Source: Sphingomonas sp. PP-CE-1A-559 | Lineage (GTDB): Bacteria; Pseudomonadota; Alphaproteobacteria; Sphingomonadales; Sphingomonadaceae | Length of the DNA: 64,000 nucleotides | Direction of reading: 5' to 3' | Assembly (NCBI RefSeq): GCF_004340965.1 | Contig: NZ_SLYA01000003.1 | Coordinates: 496,001 to 560,000, forward strand | Shown here: positions 61,747 through 64,000 of the stretch, in pieces | Layout of the letters: each line of letters opens with the position of its first letter | Numbering within the stretch: the first letter of the stretch is position 1 | Program-made: the position numbers and the translations under genes | The notes under the pieces: generated by a model | The model's input: only the letters and a program-made list of their open reading frames with translations | What the model was told of the DNA's origin: nothing | The model's database searches: none

Positions 61747-62141
61747 GCTGCGCGCCCCCGCTGCGGTGCCGGGTTAGCGGCGAGCTCGCGCTCCCATGCC
61801 GACCGGCCGGGCCACTCGGTCCAGTAGACCGACGACAGGGCGACCGCGTCACCGAGCGGCAACAGCTTCTCGAACGTCATCCAACCGGAGGAATGCTGAG
61901 CCTTGTGGCAGTCGTCGCAGAGCGGAATGCAGGCGCTATCCGGAGCCTTGGATGCCATACCTTTCCCGCCGGCGTGGTCGACGTGGGCCGACACGATCGG
62001 GTTCGCCATATCGCCTGGATGAAGGCACTTGGCGCACGGCACCTTGCGCAGCCACCGCTTGTATTCCTCGGCACACTTCCACGCTGGGCGACCTGCCCGC
62101 GGTGGCTTCCGAGTTTGAAATGCTGAACGGGGCAAACCCAC
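61743..62141 (-). CDS. HNH-type nuclease-like protein (DUF968/NinG-like)
   Basis: A 132-aa protein, first gene of the leftward operon. WLRKVPCAKC...SAHVDHAGGKGMASK...IPLCDDCHKAQHSSG is a zinc-bound HNH-like core (two CxxC plus histidines) as in phage recombination nucleases. GTG at 62141 is preferred to the earlier GTG at 62180 because GGGAGG lies 5 bases upstream of it and because it leaves room for the operators at 62182-62232. Confidence 0.78.
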   Translation of the reverse strand: MGLPRSAFQTRKPPRAGRPAWKCAEEYKRWLRKVPCAKCLHPGDMANPIVSAHVDHAGGKGMASKAPDSACIPLCDDCHKAQHSSGWMTFEKLLPLGDAVALSSVYWTEWPGRSAWERELAANPAPQRGRAA

Positions 62142-62181
62142 GCCGACCTCCCGACAAGCCGGTATGGCCTGTTGGGTCACA

Positions 62182-62198
62182 TGTGCGCTATACTCACA
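62182..62198. promoter_or_regulatory. Operator-like site O1 (left pair)
   Basis: TGTGCGCTATACTCACA, half-sites TGTGCG and CTCACA around five bases. About 40 bp before the HNH gene start, in the leftward promoter region. Confidence 0.6.
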
Positions 62199-62215
62199 TA
62201 GTCGTCAATCATAAT

Positions 62216-62232
62216 TGTGCGTCTAGCGCACT
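62216..62232. promoter_or_regulatory. Operator-like site O2 (left pair)
   Basis: TGTGCGTCTAGCGCACT, a near-perfect palindrome with the same 17-bp layout as O1. A TTGACG hexamer in the leftward sense lies between O1 and O2. Confidence 0.6.
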
Positions 62233-62255
62233 TTTATCACGGTGGACTTGGCGCG

Positions 62256-62966
62256 TTACGTCATCATCTCCCGGCGGGTAAGAATGCGATCGATACGGAT
62301 CACGTCAGACATTGGTACGCGGAAGTCCAAGCGTGGCTCGTACTGCCGCAGTTCAACATAGCTCGCCGATCGGCGAACGAGCTCCTTCACCAGCACGCCC
62401 CTTGAGCGTTGACCGTCATCATCGTCGCTATCCCTGAGATACACGACGACATTGTCACCGGTCGACAGCGGGCGATTGCGGCAAACCGCGACGATCTCGC
62501 CGTCGGGTAAGGCTGGGTGCATCGACGAGCCTTGGACATGCAGCGCGTACGCCTCACGCTTGCCAGCCAATATCGCGGGGCGGCGGACATATTCCAGAAC
62601 CGATCCGCTATTCAAATCCGTCTGCTCCACAGCCTCTCCCTCGAACAATCGGGCAGCGCCCAGGCCGGAGCCCCAGACGGGTAGATTCTCATTTGGCCGC
62701 TCGAGGCTCTCGCCTTCGAACTGCATCACGGTGGCATTCGCCTCCGGCAACTGCTCGGAAGTCATGCCGACGCCGACGCGGCTCAGTAGCTCTTCGGGCG
62801 TCACCTGAAGGATTGAGGCGAAGCCATCGACGAATGCGATGTCGAACCGGATCGTCCCATTGATGATTTTTGTGACCGTTGTGCGATCGCGACCGATGGC
62901 AAAGGCCAGCTTTTCGTCGCTGGTTTTCACCTCTTTCTTTCGCGCTTTGAACCATGCAGTATCCAT
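62256..62966 (-). CDS. CI-like phage repressor with S24 peptidase domain
   Basis: A 236-aa protein. The N-terminal HTH (SDEKLAFAIGRDRTTVTKII) binds operators; the C-terminal S24 domain has Ser148 in QGSSMHPALPDGEIV and Lys194 in GVLVKELVRR, the LexA-type Ser-Lys dyad, so DNA-damage-triggered self-cleavage is expected. ATG at 62966 follows AGCAGGG and gives a normal length; the frame is open upstream into the control region. Two related operator pairs flank it. Confidence 0.93.
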   Translation of the reverse strand: MDTAWFKARKKEVKTSDEKLAFAIGRDRTTVTKIINGTIRFDIAFVDGFASILQVTPEELLSRVGVGMTSEQLPEANATVMQFEGESLERPNENLPVWGSGLGAARLFEGEAVEQTDLNSGSVLEYVRRPAILAGKREAYALHVQGSSMHPALPDGEIVAVCRNRPLSTGDNVVVYLRDSDDDDGQRSRGVLVKELVRRSASYVELRQYEPRLDFRVPMSDVIRIDRILTRREMMT

Positions 62967-63000
62967 CCCTGCTATGTGAACGCCGCGCACAACCGCGTCC

Positions 63001-63017
63001 CGTGCGTATTCAGCACA
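63001..63017. promoter_or_regulatory. Operator-like site O3 (right pair)
   Basis: CGTGCGTATTCAGCACA, one mismatch per half-site from the consensus TGTGCG-N5-CGCACA. In the CI/Cro intergenic region. Confidence 0.5.
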
Positions 63018-63025
63018 CTTTTCTA

Positions 63026-63054
63026 TTGACGAATGTGCGTTAGGCTCACATTGT
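63026..63054 (+). promoter_or_regulatory. Probable rightward promoter of the Cro-like gene
   Basis: TTGACG (63026-63031) and CATTGT (63049-63054) are 17 bp apart. The O4 site covers the spacer, so repressor binding would block it. A start near 63061 would make the transcript leaderless, beginning at or next to the ATG. Confidence 0.4.
63034..63050. promoter_or_regulatory. Operator-like site O4 (right pair)
   Basis: TGTGCGTTAGGCTCACA, same layout as O1. An overlapping CTCACATTGTGAG perfect palindrome (63045-63057) could be a further half-site pairing. Confidence 0.6.
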
Positions 63055-63060
63055 GAGTTC

Positions 63061-63291
63061 ATGGCAAGCGCACTCACAACCTATATGAAACGCGAGCGGG
63101 TCACGGACGCAGCCTTAGCGGCAGCGATCGGCAAAGATCGGTCTCTAGTAACCCGGCTTCGCCACGGGACTGTGCGCCCTAGTATCGATGTGGCTGGCGC
63201 GATTGAGCGCGAAACCGGCGGCGCTGTCACGATGCAGTCCTGGCTACCGTCGCAGACCCCCGCGCCTGCCGTTCGGAAGAGGGCCGCGTGA
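63061..63291 (+). CDS. Cro-like HTH regulator, 76 aa
   Basis: First gene of the rightward operon. MKRERVTDAALAAAIGKDRS and LVTRLRHGTVRPSIDVAGAI make a lambda-type HTH as in Cro/YdaS proteins. The ATG has no ribosome-binding site, in line with a leaderless message. Its stop overlaps the start of the next gene. Confidence 0.85.
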   Translation: MASALTTYMKRERVTDAALAAAIGKDRSLVTRLRHGTVRPSIDVAGAIERETGGAVTMQSWLPSQTPAPAVRKRAA

Positions 63292-63452
63292 TGCGCATTC
63301 TCGCAATCATCGCCGAGGTCGTGTCGGCCCTGTTCGCCAGCGTTCCCGCACACGTTGCCCGCAACTGCGACGAGTACGGCGAAGAGCTGGCTTGGATGGG
63401 CGCAGGCGAGATGGATGGCTTCGAACTTCATGCAGAGGGTAATGGACGATGA
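63291..63452 (+). CDS. Small prophage protein, 53 aa
   Basis: MRILAIIAEVVSALFASVPA starts with a short hydrophobic helix (residues 2-17), followed by an acidic tail with a single cysteine. TGATG overlap with the Cro-like stop, or GTGA from the GTG at 63288, and ATGA overlap with the next gene support it. Unknown function; a small membrane peptide is possible. Confidence 0.7.
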   Translation: MRILAIIAEVVSALFASVPAHVARNCDEYGEELAWMGAGEMDGFELHAEGNGR

Positions 63453-63922
63453 GCACGCCGCAAATCCACGGGCGCTACCGCACCGTACCCGCGTCGTTAC
63501 TCCTCAAGGCGATCGGCGACGCGCTGGAAGAGATCAAGGACGAGGACAAGGCGACAGACGCCGACCTCGGCGCGGTGCTTGGGAAGCATGAGGACACTGC
63601 GGCGCGCTACCGTACCGGCCTGGCTGAAATGCCGGTCGTGTCCTTCCTTCGCGGCTGCCGTGAATGGGACGGTCGGTTTGCCAATGCGGCACTGGGCCTC
63701 GTCGGCATGCGTCTGGCACCGATCGACGCCGCGGCGGGCTGCGATCGCGCAAGCGTGACCGCCTTATGCAGCCTGCTCGCAAAGAAGTCGGCGGCGCTCG
63801 AGAACGACGGCGTGATCGACGACGAAGAGCTCGAAGATATGTGGCCGGAGCTTGAGGCCGCCGCAAAGCACATCGATCGACTGCGCGACCGGCGGCGGCT
63901 GCGCATGATTAGCAACCAGTAG
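63449..63922 (+). CDS. Phage HTH regulator-like protein, 157 aa
   Basis: DADLGAVLGKHEDTAARYRT looks like an HTH of the Cro/C1 group; VVSFLRGCREWDGRFANAAL follows, then a helical C-terminus. Layout resembles phage regulators that act early in lysis/lysogeny control. Overlaps the preceding gene by 4 nt. Confidence 0.72.
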   Translation: MSTPQIHGRYRTVPASLLLKAIGDALEEIKDEDKATDADLGAVLGKHEDTAARYRTGLAEMPVVSFLRGCREWDGRFANAALGLVGMRLAPIDAAAGCDRASVTALCSLLAKKSAALENDGVIDDEELEDMWPELEAAAKHIDRLRDRRRLRMISNQ

Positions 63923-63930
63923 GACCAACC

Positions 63931-63947
63931 GGCGGCTGTTAGCCGCC
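63931..63947. other. Short hairpin between phage genes
   Basis: GGCGGCT and AGCCGCC around GTT form a 7-bp stem just after the regulator-like gene and 14 bp before the next ATG. It could attenuate transcription or hide a ribosome-binding site; no T run follows. Confidence 0.4.
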
Positions 63948-63960
63948 ACGGAGACTGACG

Positions 63961-64000
63961 ATGACAGCGCTTGATAGCGCAGCGCCGGTAAAGCCCGGTT
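63961..64000 (+). CDS. Start of a rightward phage gene (partial)
   Basis: ATG at 63961 with GGAGA 9 bases upstream opens MTALDSAAPVKPG and runs off the window. Probably the next gene of the rightward (replication-side) operon; product not identifiable. Confidence 0.5.
   Translation, partial: MTALDSAAPVKPG

Larger units (their letters stand above)
51759..64000. mobile_element. Left part of a tRNA-Ser-integrated prophage or phage-like island
   Basis: Supported by the tRNA junction, inward integrase, AlpA-like regulator, methyltransferase, HNH protein, CI/Cro switch and long chains of tiny overlapping genes. The host's palindromic repeat families are absent. No capsid, tail or lysis gene appears before the window ends, so it could be a full prophage or a satellite. 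Confidence 0.9.

Overview
The window looks like a high-GC alphaproteobacterial chromosome, most likely a sphingomonad (Sphingomonadales). Pointers are the rnd-lptC-lptA-lptB-rpoN order, a DivK-like regulator, a RegB/RegA pair behind a cyo-type oxidase, DUF3572 and DUF1328 proteins, and many GC-rich palindromic intergenic repeats. Assignments rest on reading the translated sequence; no database was searched.

Region 1 (1-51.6 kb) is core chromosome. It holds the end of a pabBC-like gene, an aspartate aminotransferase, periplasmic MsrA, Kup potassium uptake, an M20 peptidase beside a two-domain retropepsin-like protease, an unusual signal peptidase I, sigma-54 with the Lpt genes, a two-CSD protein with a glycine-rich leader, a plant-type glutaminyl cyclase, Dps, a GDT1-like membrane protein, rpmG, divK, argG, cfa, a molybdopterin oxidoreductase with its cytochrome b, transporters, and a tightly coupled cyoABCD-SURF1-regB-regA block. 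After that come a spore-photoproduct-lyase-like radical SAM protein and a dioxygenase/FMN reductase/pirin group. All four members of the ligase-associated DNA damage set (phosphoesterase PdeM, DEXH helicase, MBL-fold exonuclease, ATP-dependent ligase) are present, but scattered over about 21.6 kb rather than in one operon.

Almost every convergent gap over 100 bp in region 1 carries a hairpin-forming repeat from one of several families. These repeats stop at the tRNA-Ser gene.

Region 2 (51.76 kb to the window end) is the left part of a prophage or phage-like island integrated at the 3' end of tRNA-Ser(GGA). A P4-type tyrosine integrase faces inward. A 20-gene leftward operon, in which 16 of 19 junctions are 4-nt stop/start overlaps, carries an HNH protein, several tiny genes, a MazG-like protein, a TnpB-family RNA-guided nuclease homologue, an AlpA-like regulator, a C5 cytosine methyltransferase and a PD-(D/E)xK-like protein. 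A CI-like S24 repressor and a divergent Cro-like gene form the switch, with four related 17-bp operator-like palindromes in two pairs, one pair per promoter region. Structural genes and attR lie outside the window.

The strongest candidates for something new are the TnpB gene built into the prophage operon by 4-nt overlaps on both sides, the long second open frame inside the methyltransferase gene, and the four-operator switch.
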